The position numbers were made by a program, and so were the translations under genes. Positions 34,402-45,859 of a stretch of DNA of 64,000 nucleotides are shown one piece after another (within the stretch, counting starts at the first letter, position 1; each line of letters opens with the position of its first letter). Source of the stretch: Penicillium oxalicum (taxonomy: Eukaryota; Ascomycota; Eurotiomycetes; Eurotiales; Aspergillaceae); the NCBI RefSeq assembly GCF_001723175.1, contig NC_064653.1, positions 2,232,001-2,296,000 of the forward strand, in the 5' to 3' direction. Under the pieces are notes generated by a model. The model was not told the origin of the DNA, did not search any database, and saw only the letters and a list, made by a program, of their open reading frames with translations.

Positions 34402-35577
34402 CTAAGGGAGTTCGACCCCCTCTCTCTCGGCGGTTCTTAGAATGTATTGCTTGACCTTCATCATTCACACATGAGCGGTTAGGAGCAGTATCACTGACAG
34501 CAAAACGGGACGGGCCAATCGCAAAAGAGATTGATATGTCAGGTACTCACCTTGTCATCTGGAACCAAATCAATCGCTAGGTGGCCGTCTGAATCACGCT
34601 TCTCCGCGTCGGCACCGGATTTTAAAAGTAGGATTGCAGCGTCACCGTGTCCCTCAGAGATAGCATGATGCAAGGCCGTTAGGCCATCGTTATCGGTCGC
34701 ATTCACCGGGCTCTTGCCCTCGTCCAAGAGCATCTTAATAATGGGTACGGACCCAACCGCCGCAGCTCGGTGGAGAGGCAACTGGCCACGGACATCTTTC
34801 ACTCGAGCGCTACATTTGTTGGCTAAGAGAGTCCGCACCGTCGAGATATTGGACTTGGAACTAGCGAAATGCAGGGCATTCTGTGATTGGTCAGCAAGGG
34901 CAAAAGATAGATTTCTCTTTTTTCCCCATTCGTCGATGGGAATTCCTTACTTGGCCATTATTGCTTTTGATTGTCACATCGGCCCCTTTGCGGAGGAGCA
35001 ACTCAATGACTTTGTCGCCTTCGGCATCCTTCAGGCTTGCTGCGATCATGAGCGGTGTCCATCCCAGACCATCCTGCATAGATACGTGTCAGATCGAAGA
35101 TCAAAATTGCGAATATGATACCAGGATACTAATTTAAGCAATGCGCCTGTCCGCCTGGAATGAGACTCACCTCTACATCAGGATCAAAATTCTGGCTGGC
35201 GACCAATAGCTCCACAATAGGTAGTCGATTGTAGGCTACCGCCCAGTGAATCGGCAAGCGGTTGTCATCGTCCCTGACACGAGCAGCTTTGGGATTTCCC
35301 TAAGCACAGAGGTTGATTGGTTAATTTTCACGCCATGCATGCAGTTGGAAAAATCCCTCTTTGCGACTAATTTGGCACTGTGTTCGGTGGGACGCATGGC
35401 GCGGGATGTATGACGCCAAGTATACAAGAGCAAATACTCACGCTCAACAAGGACTCCGCAACTTGGGCTTTGCGTCTCATTAGCGTTGACTGAATCGAGA
35501 CATGGCAAGTCAAACTTACTTTGGCCCTCTCGAGCTGCCTCGTGCAGCGGAAATTTGACGTTCTGATTGGGGTCCAT
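34402..35577 (-). CDS. nas6: Proteasome regulatory-particle assembly chaperone (Nas6/gankyrin, PSMD10), ankyrin repeats
   Basis: Six exons (35577-35520, 35467-35442, 35299-35171, 35073-34951, 34880-34551, 34455-34402) give 239 residues. In this family the ankyrin stack binds the Rpt3 ATPase C-domain during assembly of the 26S base. Ankyrin units are clear: KFPLHEAAREGQ, RLPIHWAVAYNRLPIVELL, GWTPLMIAASLKDAEGDKVI, NALHFASSKSNISTVRTLL, GQLPLHRAAAVGSVPIIKML and GLTALHHAISEGHGDAAILL. The tail is VKQYILRTAEREGVELP. The 26-nt second exon and the last exon both need AAG acceptors to stay in frame; the first of these is the least certain junction. Confidence 0.9.
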
Positions 35578-35960
35578 CTCGTTGAATGGGTTTGAAGGTG
35601 GAGTGACTGCAGTTGAGATAAGAGCTACGATAAGTGAGGGAAAGGCCGACGGGTGTCGGCGCATGAGCCCGGAAACCTCAGGCAACAAGGCAAGAAAACT
35701 TCTGATGTGGAAGAATCACGTCCTGGCCCAATGCCAGGCGGAAATCCACTGTCGCGGAACGAGCTTTGAAAGGAAGCAGCTTGTCAAATTCCCATTTTGA
35801 AGCGGTCGCATCTACTTGGTGGTATTCTTTCGTACTCGTCATTCGGCGATAGGTCACGGGAGAAACACGACTGGGGGAAACTCCCAATCTCTGCGCGTGG
35901 ACACCGCTGGCGACAATTCGATTGCTTCATCCGCAACATCTACGAATCTTCGTCACAGAC
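35578..35960. promoter_or_regulatory. Bidirectional promoter, nas6 / prp46
   Basis: Only 383 bases separate the start codons of two divergent housekeeping genes, so their promoters must overlap. No TATA box is obvious. Confidence 0.6.
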
Positions 35961-37325
35961 ATGGACACCTTACCTTCCCGAACGGCCGATGAGGCTATCC
36001 GTGCCTCCGCAAAGCGTACCGCCGATCTTTTCGGAACAGAATATTTGATGGTCACACCGACGACTTCGACGGACGGCTCAATCGGCGTGTCTTACCGACG
36101 GAAAGCAGAGTATCAAGATGTCATCGAGTTGCCCCCCGCCTTGGCAGAGAAGCAAGCCAAAGCTGCCGCGGGACGTACGAAGCGCCCTAAGATTCAGCCC
36201 GCACAGGCTCAGGGATCCGGAGATGGCAGTGGTGCTTCAATGGCCCTTGTCAGGCGACCTGGTGGCGCTGGCGCTGGCGCCGCGGCCACGGAGGACCAAC
36301 CCAAGAGCTTGATCCAGAGACCTTCTGCCACAAAACAACAACGACCGGACTGGCACGCGCCATGGAAGCTAATGCGTGTCATTTCTGGACATCTGGGATG
36401 GGTGCGAGCTCTGGCGGTGGAGCCTAACAACGAGTGGTTTGCCAGCGGTGCTGGCGACCGCACCATTAAGATTTGGAATCTGGCGACGGGTGCTTTGCGA
36501 TTGACATTGACTGGCCACATTTCCACCGTGCGTGGCCTCGCAGTGTCTCCTCGGCATCCCTACCTCTTTTCTTGCGGTGAAGACAAGATGGTCAAGTGTT
36601 GGGACTTGGAAACAAACAAGGTCATTCGCCACTACCATGGTCATCTCAGTGGTGTGTACACCTTGGCTTTGCATCCTCGTCTTGACCTCTTGGTGACTGG
36701 CGGTCGTGATGGTGTCTGCCGAGTGTGGGACATGCGCACCCGAAGCAATGTCCACGTCCTTTCCGGTCACAAGGGCACTGTGGCCGACATTCAGTGTCAA
36801 GAGGCCGATCCCCAGGTCATTTCCGGCTCACTGGATGCCACAGTCCGTCTATGGGATCTGGCTGCAGGAAAATCCATGGGCGTCTTGACGCATCACAAGA
36901 AGGGAGTTCGAGCGCTTGCTACCCATCCTACCGAGTTTACCTTCGCCAGTGCGAGCACCGGCAGCATCAAGCAGTGGAAGTGCCCAGAAGGTGCTTTTAT
37001 GCAGAACTTTGAGGGCCAAAACGCCATCATCAACACCCTCTCAGTCAACGATGAGAATGTCATGTTCTCTGGTGGTGACAACGGCTCCATGTCATTCTGG
37101 GACTGGAAGACCGGATACCAGTTCCAATCCATTGATACGATGGCACAACCAGGCTCACTCGAGGCTGAAGCTGGAATCATGGCCTCCACATTTGACAAGA
37201 CTGGTCTCCGTCTCATCACAGGAGAGGCTGATAAGACCATTAAGATCTGGAAGGAGGATGAGAATGCTACCCCGGAGACTCATCCAGTGACATGGGCGCC
37301 AACGCTTGGCAGACAACGCTACTAG
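35961..37325 (+). CDS. prp46: Pre-mRNA-splicing factor Prp46 (PRL1/PLRG1), WD40 protein
   Basis: One intronless frame of 454 residues. A component of the NineTeen/Prp19-associated complex, active in the nucleus during spliceosome activation. The N-terminal 130 residues are low complexity with an Ala/Gly run. The [20 protein letters not shown] segment opens a seven-blade WD40 propeller with clear GH...WD units: [74 protein letters not shown] and [11 protein letters not shown]. The end is [11 protein letters not shown], conserved in the family. I start at 35961 because the upstream part of the frame has no ATG. A spliceosomal gene without introns is notable but not rare. Confidence 0.95.
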   Translation: MDTLPSRTADEAIRASAKRTADLFGTEYLMVTPTTSTDGSIGVSYRRKAEYQDVIELPPALAEKQAKAAAGRTKRPKIQPAQAQGSGDGSGASMALVRRPGGAGAGAAATEDQPKSLIQRPSATKQQRPDWHAPWKLMRVISGHLGWVRALAVEPNNEWFASGAGDRTIKIWNLATGALRLTLTGHISTVRGLAVSPRHPYLFSCGEDKMVKCWDLETNKVIRHYHGHLSGVYTLALHPRLDLLVTGGRDGVCRVWDMRTRSNVHVLSGHKGTVADIQCQEADPQVISGSLDATVRLWDLAAGKSMGVLTHHKKGVRALATHPTEFTFASASTGSIKQWKCPEGAFMQNFEGQNAIINTLSVNDENVMFSGGDNGSMSFWDWKTGYQFQSIDTMAQPGSLEAEAGIMASTFDKTGLRLITGEADKTIKIWKEDENATPETHPVTWAPTLGRQRY

Positions 37326-37787
37326 AGGTCGCCGAGCTTCCTTATCTTTCATCTGCTGTTTTTTTCCCCTTCTTCTTCAATCATGGCACTGGGTGGCGTT
37401 AAAGGTGCTCAATGCGTCTGTTCCACTTTCCGTGAGTGTGTCACCAAAAGACACAAAATAACTAGGGGGAAGATAGTTTCTACCACTTATGGGTGATCCC
37501 CTTTGTACAATTATGACTCAAAATATACCAGGCTTCACGGAAACAAATTGTTTTTCTCATGATGGCACAGATACTGACGGGATCTTTCATTTTTTTTTTG
37601 ATTGTAGATGCTCAATGCCCGCGGGATCAACGAAGACCACCAGGGTATCGTGGGCCGTAAGAGCTGTTTACCCAGTACTTAGACAAATGAGATGGATGCT
37701 GCACAAAACACGAGGCCCAAACTCCAAGGATGCATGATGCATATAGAGACAAATCCCAAGCGTCAACTAGCGTCACCAGGGGACAGA
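37326..37787. other. Convergent intergenic region, prp46 / orc1
   Basis: The 462 bases hold two converging 3' ends with T-rich runs (37360-37370, 37590-37600). Nothing else is seen. Confidence 0.5.
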
Positions 37788-40326
37788 TCACTGCTCCACC
37801 CCTACGCCAAAGCTCTTGGCTTCCACGTCCTCACGGAAAGCTAATCTCACGTCTTCAGGTGCCACGCGTAGCCTGATCTTGCTGCTTCGGTCACCACGTG
37901 TTGGGATTGTTGAGCCACCAATGACATTCTTGGTACTCGAGCCTTGCTCCAAAGCGAGTACACCGGAATTCATGAGCTCCATGGCCGCGAAGCCTAGGGC
38001 ACGCACTCTGGACGCTGTACCTCCCCCAAGCAGATAGTCCTTAACGCCTAACCCAGCCACGCCGGCAACAGCGACAGCTGCATCTGCAATCCGGCGGGCT
38101 TCATCGAGGACATCACCGAATGTAGACTCGGTGATTCCAGTGCGATGCACGCGTGCCAGCAAAGCCGCCAGGAAGAGCTTGCCAGAAAGAGGCAAACAGC
38201 GCAAGGACTGTTGGAGGGGGGTAGATGTGGCTTCCTGGATCGCTTGCTTGATGGTGGAAATAGTCACTCGGCCAGGCTGACTTTTTCCCGAGATAGGTTT
38301 GACAGAATCTTGATGAACTCCAAGCTTGCTTTCAAGGGCCTTCTTTTGCCGCGCGGGTGTTTTGCTCGGAGTTGCGGGCATCTCGTCCAAACCTTCATTA
38401 TTCGTAGCAGCTGCATTGGCAGCTTCGTCCGCTTCTTGCTCAGCGATCTCAACCGCACGACGGCATATATCGAGGGCGCGACGCGCGTCACCACTGACTG
38501 CTGCGACTTTGCGGCTGGCGAACTGGACAGCGTCGGGATCAACAATATTACCTGGCACGTTGGCCAATCGCGTGCTGATGATCTCCATAAGATCGTTATG
38601 GCGGTATCCGGGGAAGGTAATTCGAGTCAGACCGAGACGGCTTGAGATCTTGTTGCTGAGAGTTCGCTCGGGCAAGTCCATTGTATTTGCAACAGCCAAA
38701 ACAATGAGCCGTGAGTGACGCAAGGCGGGCCAATTGAAGAAGTTATACATGACGGATTGATTCTTGGTCACCAGCTGATCGAGTTCGTCCATTAGGACTA
38801 CGCAGGAGACTCTGCGAGGCGATGGATTGGAGAATTCTTGCTCAAGAAGGTCCAGTGCATGAGAGGGCGAGACTCTGTCACCTTTCAAGGCTTCCCAGAG
38901 CAGGGAGTAAGACTGATGCGGGTCGGTGACTTTCATACCGTTGATTTCCACGAATATGAAATCATCCATTTCCTCTGCAAGCACAGCGGCATTGAGCTGC
39001 GCCACAACTTCCCGCACGGTTGCAGTTTTGCCTGTGCCTGGAGTCCCTGAGATGTAGATACACGCCCCTGTGCCCTCCATGATGGCCGCACTGAGATGGT
39101 TATAAACGGTGTTGAACTCGGTTTTGCGACACGGGAGGGATTCCGGGACTGCAGAGACATGTAGTAATGTACGTGCTTGTTTGTAGGGGGAGGCGAAGTG
39201 AGACGGTTCGAGAACACGAGTTCCCAATGGAGTGAACTCGAGAGGCTTCTTTACAATTATACTTGAAAGAACATAAAGATCAGTTTATCGTTCACACTGA
39301 CTTCAATAACAAGAGCTTACCGTTTGTTTGATGGCGTTGTCAACGCCTTCTTTCGCTGTGTTTTTGGAGTTGTGTTTGTCGCAGCCATTCTTTGCCGTTT
39401 CCTTGGGGTACTTGGAGCGACCGACTCTTGCTTTGGCTCGGCATACTAGGAATTATTAGTTAAATGTACAGAAAGAAATTTGAGCTCTCTGCACCATGTG
39501 TAGCATGCAAAGAGAAGAGCGAGCTTACCTCGTCATCTGCTGCCTTTCTCTTCCGCGCCGCCTTGAGACCCTCCTTCACCATGCCAATCAATTGGTAGAT
39601 ATTTCGGTCCCCATAAACTTGCTCCCAATTAAATTCTTCGGTGTATCGGCCTTGCACTTGATTGACACCTCGGCGACAGACAATGCACTTGTTGTATTCC
39701 GCACGCTGGGCATTGTTCTTGGGGGGAACACCGCCGGGGTATTTGGCGTAAAATGCGTCTTTAGACATAACGGTTGCTTTACCATTAATTGAGGTGACAG
39801 GGTTGACGTTGAAATCGGCTGTGAGATACTGCTCATTCGGGAGCGCATCGGTTCTGCGCTTGTTCCTGGTGGACATGAACTCGTCCGGTGACGCGAACCA
39901 CATGATGTTGACCGACTTTATCATCTCTCCAGGCGCATCCTCATCTTCCACTTCCAGAAATTCCGTGATAATGCCCACCCAATCTTTACCAGGCTCAGGC
40001 GACTTGAGCAGCACGGCCTCGCCAAGCCTGCACTCAAAGGAGCCCATTCGTGCGCCGACAATTGATGGCCCTGCCTTGCCTGGTTGCGAAGCTCGTCGTC
40101 GGCGCGATTTATCAGCGCCCGTTTTCTTGCTTGATTCCGTTTCATCCTTGGCTTCTGCAGCTTCGCCATCGTAGATCCATTCCCATGGATGGTCCTCGTC
40201 GCCTAGCTCATCGTCCGAATCTTCGTGTAGCAACGCTCCCTTGGTCATCCATTGCTGGGCGCGCTTTCGTACCTGACGGCGGTTTTCAGCCGTCGCGTCA
40301 CTCAATTGTTCAGTTTCGCTTTCCAT
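37788..40326 (-). CDS. orc1: Origin recognition complex subunit 1
   Basis: Largest ORC subunit, an AAA+ ATPase that marks replication origins and loads Mcm2-7 with Cdc6. Three exons (40326-39529, 39445-39321, 39261-37788) give 798 residues. The N-terminal BAH domain (about 90-220) is marked by RLGEAVLLKSPEPGKDWVGI and SVNIMWFASPDEF. A basic linker follows (STPRKRQRMAATN), then the AAA+ core: Walker A GTPGTGKT at 380-387 and Walker B VVLMDELDQL from about 462. Sensor and lid regions and the winged-helix follow (RLGLTRITFPGY, SGDARRALDICRRAVEIAE). A BAH domain in front separates it from Cdc6. The last intron uses an AAG acceptor. Confidence 0.94.
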
Positions 40327-41402
40327 ATCTCCCTGGCGGCTTCAATCGATTGACTGTGAGAACGTAAATAACGAGAATGTGCCGATAGCAAAGAGATCAA
40401 GAAATCGCGGAATCGCGATGCAAACACGCGTTCTCCACTTGTCCACTTTACTCCTTTCTGAGCCTAGCGTAACTCATTGCAGTTAACCAATCAACAGCCA
40501 CCAAGCGGGGCCCCTGTCAATCTCTAAATGTTGGGATGAAATCGGGATTGTTTATGATCCCCAGAAAATTCTCCATGTCGAGTATGAAGTTTCTTCGGGA
40601 CGCTTTGAGACAATGATGAATGGGCAATTGAAAGAGTTGGCCGTGCATGGATTTTATGCCACGATCGTGGAAATTGATTCCGAAGACTCGTAGAACAAAA
40701 ATACGGTTTAATTCCCAGTGACTCTCTGACCTGCACCTCGAGAACAGGGCTTCCAGCGAGGGCTAAGTTTGAGCAAAATACAGCCATTCCTGAAACAAGC
40801 GCTGACATCCAATTAAAAACTATGGAATACTCCGTGCGAAATGATCCATTTCGGAATTGATTATATATAAACTAGTTGCAGGACTCTGCCCAAGAGGAAA
40901 ATCCCATTTTCGAAAAAGGCGCCTTAGATTTCATTTCCGAAGTTCAAGTGAGGCCATAAACGAATTGAATATACACTTACGGGCTCAATAGTATGAAGCG
41001 GTAGCTTGAATCTGTGTAGAAGGATAAAATTTTTCAGAAATGTACCAGTGTTGCCCAAGTATGATTCATTGCACGGGTTGTGCCCGATTCTGATACCTTG
41101 ATAAACACTTGACGAGGAAATCTCCGGCTACCACGTATATATGCTTTACTAAAAAATTCGTCTTCTGAGATTCCTTAATAGTTTACGTATCTGGGGGTCC
41201 TGATTTACAAAAATTCTAAAGCATCTTCACCGCCGCAGGCGTTCAACGAGGCCAGCTTTACTCACGTCTGCCTTGTCTCTCACGCAAGCTCGCCCCTCTA
41301 CCACAATACCAGCCTTCAAAGCCTACTTCTTCTTTTGACAGTTACTAAGTCCAGGTATGGAAGGACAAATAAACACTGAAAGTCCATAAGGGGCTAAATA
41401 AC
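40327..41402. other. Divergent promoter region, orc1 / unknown 837-residue gene
   Basis: The 1.1 kb becomes distinctly AT-rich between about 40.8 and 41.2 kb. No gene, RNA or repeat is recognised. Confidence 0.5.
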
Positions 41403-44247
41403 ATGTGCCTGCTGACATCAAACTACCGCAGAGGTTGTCGATTTGATGATGATGGCACCCAAAGTAAGTCACAAATATTGTCTGTAGATTCAAGCTCTTA
41501 TCCTCCCGCACTCAAACTTCTCACATTTACGAAGAAAAAAGACAGCTGGAATCGCATGAGAGACGGTCATAAACCCCCAAAATATGTCGACAGGACAAAA
41601 GACACCAACGTGTCCAACGATGGGTCACCCTCCAAAGCCCCATCGCAGAAGAAAGATCCCATACCAGAAATAGACTTGATTGACCTTAACAGTCCTCCGT
41701 CGTCCCCAAGGATCAATCCCACAGAAGGCTCCATGCCCAAGACTGTTGACGAGTGCACGCCAGATTCAGTGATGAAATCATCAGTTACCACATCTCCGGG
41801 AACAGTTGGAGCAATTTATTCTCCGAGCACTCTGAGTGTTCTATCTTGTGAAACCCAGGGTGATCCTGGCGTTTCTATGAAATATGGACATCTCACAGAC
41901 TCTACCTCGCCGCAAAACGCATCACACGAGGCAAGGTACAAAGCGGGATTAGAGCCTGACCGTAAGCATCTCGCTGGCTTTATTGTGAAGCTCGATACTA
42001 ACAAATATCCCCAGATATCGTGAGTCTGGGTGAATATGTTGGGTGAGGGTACCCTCTTGCCTCCCTCGGAACTGAGTTACTGAAGATACAATTATTCAAA
42101 GAGCCGACGAAGCTTCTGTCAGTTCTTTATTCGGCACCGCCTCATCTATCGTTGGGCGAGATAGCGTCTTCGAGGAGGTTTCTCGGTTGAGTGGCGCATT
42201 TGTGAAGCCGCCAGCTGACAGCGATAAGGTGCGCTCACATGCACTGGTTCGAGGCTCGAAATGACCATTTTCTGGCATCGAACCAGCAAATTTTGATATG
42301 GGGTAGTATGGATGAGGTCGATGCTGCTAAAGCCAAGCTTCAGGATTTGGTGATCAAATATCGTGATTTTCACTTAGCAGAAGTCGACAGATCATCTCAT
42401 GCAGGGACGAGCAGCCATCAAACTTTGTCGCGTTCCCGTCTAGAAAGACGTCAACTGCCAAGATTCAAAAAAAATGAGCCTTGGAGCAAGTTGTCGGTCT
42501 ATCACAGCATTGAAAAAGCTCACCAGAAGCGAGAGGCGATGGCATTGGAGGAGCTTCGAAAGGCTCCAGAGAGACTGGAACAAATGGTTTGTACCCTGAC
42601 CCAAGGGGCCCCTTTCTTAATCAAAGCCTTGGTTACTAACAGATCAAAAACAGAACAAGCTCCTCTTTCTCTGGCCCGATGATGATTCGACTCCTCAAGA
42701 GTGCTTGGGTCGAGACCTAGAGAAGCTCGACAATCTGCGCTCGGATCTCCAGGTGAACGCTTTCCTAGACCCGAAAAATGAAAGTAACATCATTGTCACA
42801 AGCATGCATGATCTTGATTACGCTTGTGTGGCTGAGTTTCTCCGAAATTTAGGGAAAGAAGCAATGAGAGGGACGGGCATGTACGTCAAGAAGCTGATGC
42901 TTGCACCCGTCGCTGCAAGAGACGTGGCGATTGGAATTGGCATCGCAAAGAGCAACACTTTTTCGAAGCCCTTTCTGCAGGTCTCAAAAACTGAGGATGT
43001 AACGTTTGTCGAACAAAGCTTGTCTCAAAGTGTCGGTACTGCCTATTCTCGACACTTTGTAGCAATCGAAGAGAGCCTACGAACTTCACTTCGTGGTCTC
43101 GGTAATTTTAATAACCTCCTCAGACTACGATTCTGCTTTGGTTCCTTCGTTTTGGAGAAATATCGCTGTCCAGAGAACATTATCGGCTTATTCAAGCCCT
43201 CTCAATTTGAGACAATGATTGGACACAGCGAGGTCAGAGGCCGTCTTGCTGCTGGGTAGGTACGTTAGGAGTTTACGGTGCTGGTCTATCTTGGCTAACT
43301 TGGTGAACAGCTTCAAGATCGACGCCAATGAGATGCTTCAAAGATTCCGTTGTGCCGATGATCTGCTAGAGCCCATTAGTCAGGAGCGACGTCTCCATGA
43401 GCTTGAACTCATGGAGCCGACTCATTCGGCTATCGTCGAGGTGGTCAAAGGTCCCTATTCACAGCTTCGGCTGGAGTTATACCTCAACAGAATTGGATCC
43501 ACTGGCGAAATCGAGACCAAGGGTCATCGTTGGTTCAGAACATGTCCAGGAGAAGAGCAGAGCCTCACGACCCCTTTGCAGCTCGTGATGATTGATTTTT
43601 ATCGGTGATTAATGCTCAACGCCCCCCCCCCCCCCCCCCCCCCCAAGCTAATGAAACGAAATTTACTGACCAGTGTGCCCAGAGCCGATTGGCAATATAC
43701 CCTCAAATCTTTCAACGTGGTAAGAGACAGAGAACTGACCAAAGCGCAACAAGAGCTTGCATCAGGCATTCGATTTGTCGGCACCATGGACAATCAGCAC
43801 TTTGGCTCTGATGCTACCATGAGTATCTTTGTTCCCAAAGGGACACCCGACATCCGTATTGTCAAAAAGTCAGCTGTGCAGTTCAAAGTCAAGAAGACGC
43901 GCTTACTACTCGAACTTTCTCGTTTTGATATCTACAACAAAACCTCTTTTCTGAGATCACAGTTCGGCTCCACACTTTATGATCCGAGCTGGGATACTCT
44001 CATGGATGGCACAAAGGCTGGGAAAGGCGGTTCGAGAATTCCACAAGAGCTCAGTCTGGACAAACTCTTCCCAATTCCGAGTGATGGTACTCCAAAGGAA
44101 GGCAAAGCCAACGGTCTATGGTCCTTTCTGGTTACTGTTCAGAAAATTGCAGAGTTGACCGGTGGGCCAGAGGTCGACTTGGATAAGAAGACAAGGGATG
44201 AGAGAATGGCTAAGCTCATCGGCCACGAGCTTGGAACGTTGTTGTAG
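41403..44247 (+). CDS. Hypothetical protein of about 837 residues, possible KH-like RNA-binding segment
   Basis: Six exons (41403-42019, 42102-42228, 42287-42586, 42654-43255, 43311-43604, 43674-44247) join in one frame. I do not recognise the family firmly; it may be one of the fungal DUF families (DUF7905-like is a guess from memory). The N-terminal 200 residues are disordered, rich in Ser/Pro/Asp. QILIWGSMDEVDAAKAKLQD resembles the end of a KH-type domain. LLFLWPDDDSTPQECLGRDL and the following 300 residues look globular with mixed strands and helices. Intron 5 (43605-43673) contains 23 C in a row. The start is unsure: an alternative ATG at 41446 with a GTAAGT intron (41464-41534) also keeps frame. 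Codon use is less biased than in neighbours, so expression is probably low. Confidence 0.75.
43622..43644. repeat. C23 homopolymer inside an intron
   Basis: Twenty-three consecutive C lie within the 69-nt fifth intron of the 837-residue gene, between the donor GTGATT and an AAGCTAATG branch-like sequence. A frame read straight through would give a false poly-proline protein start. Confidence 0.95.
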
Positions 44248-44600
44248 TATGGGATTAATGGAAATTGCAGTGGGTTACCCTACATAGCGTCGTCTCTTCT
44301 CCGAGGCTCACAAAAAACCTGAATGTATCAAAGTGACGTTCAATCAACCGTGTGCTTCAAGAGACCGTCACCCAGTCGCGCTTAGATTGAAAGAAGAACC
44401 AAAGCATGAAAAATTTGCCCTTTAGAGAGGGATACTGGTGACCCATCAATTTTCATAGAGCCGTCGCAGTGATTGTAAGGTCTCATGCGGATAGGCATAC
44501 CATCGAGGGTCGGATTTGTCAAACAGAGCCTTTGAAACAGATTCATTGATATTTCTGGATGCACAGCGCTGACAATCGTGGAGCACGGTTGTATATCCGC
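44248..44600. other. Convergent intergenic region
   Basis: The 353 bases hold the 3' ends of the unknown 837-residue gene and of the prefoldin gene. Nothing else is seen. Confidence 0.5.
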
Positions 44601-45330
44601 TCATCCAGCAGCCGCTCCAGCGGTCTGCGCTGGCACAGCCTCGCCGCTGAGCATTTTTTGACGGAGAACTAGGGATATAGGTTAGATCTTCGCTCTCCAG
44701 CAAGAGATATGCACCTCTGGGAGGCTCACCTTCTTCGACAATCCGCAGCTGTTGGCTCTTGCCCTGCACAATCTTCTCCAATTCCTGAAGGTTCGCATCC
44801 AATCCCGTAACCTTATCGTTATAGAAAGCAACTGCTTTCTCTGCAGTCTATAGCAAGAATTTGCGTGAGTCGTGATCGGCCTAGTCTCCGTCTGGTGTTG
44901 AATTTAGTCTGTGCCCTACCTTCTCAATATAAAACCCGGTTCCCACATCCACCAGCACCTTCTCTCGGTCGGTTAACCGACCCTTCACATACAACGAGCT
45001 CGTCAAAGGGACCAGGATCTCATCCCGCCCATCAGTGCCCTTCTTTGCGGATCCGGTCACACCGTCGTTGATTGAGTTCACACAGTCGCGGAACTTTGCC
45101 TGTGCTGCGCGCAGCTTCGTATGTGAAGACGTCAAGTGCTCGAGCTCTGAGGTCAAACGCGTCTGTACCGATCGAAGTTGAGGAACCGAAAGGGAGGCAA
45201 GATTTACTGTTGTTCATTGATCCGACAATTTATCGTTAGCCAGCTGAGTCAGTTGTGAACAGGAGGATTTGGCGTTGCTGATGATGATTGTACCTTGGCC
45301 TGCGGGGGCACCGCCATCTGAGGATGCCAT
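44601..45330 (-). CDS. Prefoldin subunit 5 (alpha-type, Gim5)
   Basis: Four exons (45330-45294, 45206-44920, 44847-44730, 44668-44601) give 169 residues. Prefoldin is a hexameric cytosolic co-chaperone that hands unfolded actin and tubulin to the chaperonin CCT. The sequence shows a helix (VNLASLSVPQLRSVQTRL, then TSELEHLTSSHTKLRAAQAKF), a beta hairpin region with LVPLTSSLYVKGRL and KVLVDVGTGFYIEK, and a second helix (AFYNDKVTGLDANLQELEKI). This is the alpha-prefoldin architecture, and the VGTGFYIEK block points to subunit 5. The Ala-rich tail ends GAAAG. All splice junctions are canonical and keep frame. Confidence 0.92.
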
Positions 45331-45859
45331 TGAAGCGTTAGGATGTTGTTTTCACTGGATTTTTGACGCGGAGGTGGGCACGAATTTGAGCTTCACGAGA
45401 CAATAATGCGCTCACCAGCGGGGAAGCCCTTTTGCAGCTGAGATCTTGCGGGCGGAAGTGGTGGGGCCGGGCAGCTTGAGGAAATTGGAGCAGAGCGGAA
45501 CCGGTTGTGGAAATAATAAGTACACTCGTATTGTGGCATAGTGAGTGGCTTTACAGCATCCTTTTTGGATCAGAGTATTGTACCCACGCACCTAGACTCA
45601 GAGCCAGTCTGCGTATCCACGACAGCGTTGCGCTTTGATCTTCAACATAATAAGAATATCGATCGGATTGTGAATTCATTTTTGTGGTGCTCTCCATGGA
45701 TGATGTTTCAGCACTTCATGAATGAGATAAGTTTTTCCAAATAAAATTTTTGATTCCAAGACAATTGAATTGACACCTCCTGTATGCAAGGGTTCCGCTA
45801 TCGAATACTATTGAGACACAATATCATACAAATTCCTCATTTTCCACCCCAGTACTGTC
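45331..45859. other. Upstream region of the prefoldin gene
   Basis: The 529 bases between two minus-strand genes should hold the prefoldin promoter and the prolyl-tRNA synthetase 3' UTR. The right part is AT-rich. No other signal is seen. Confidence 0.5.

Noticed and set aside
43612..43673. Poly-proline N-terminus of a separate 211-residue protein
   Set aside because: It is a translation of the C23 intron; splicing from 43604 to 43674 keeps one continuous frame with the upstream exons.
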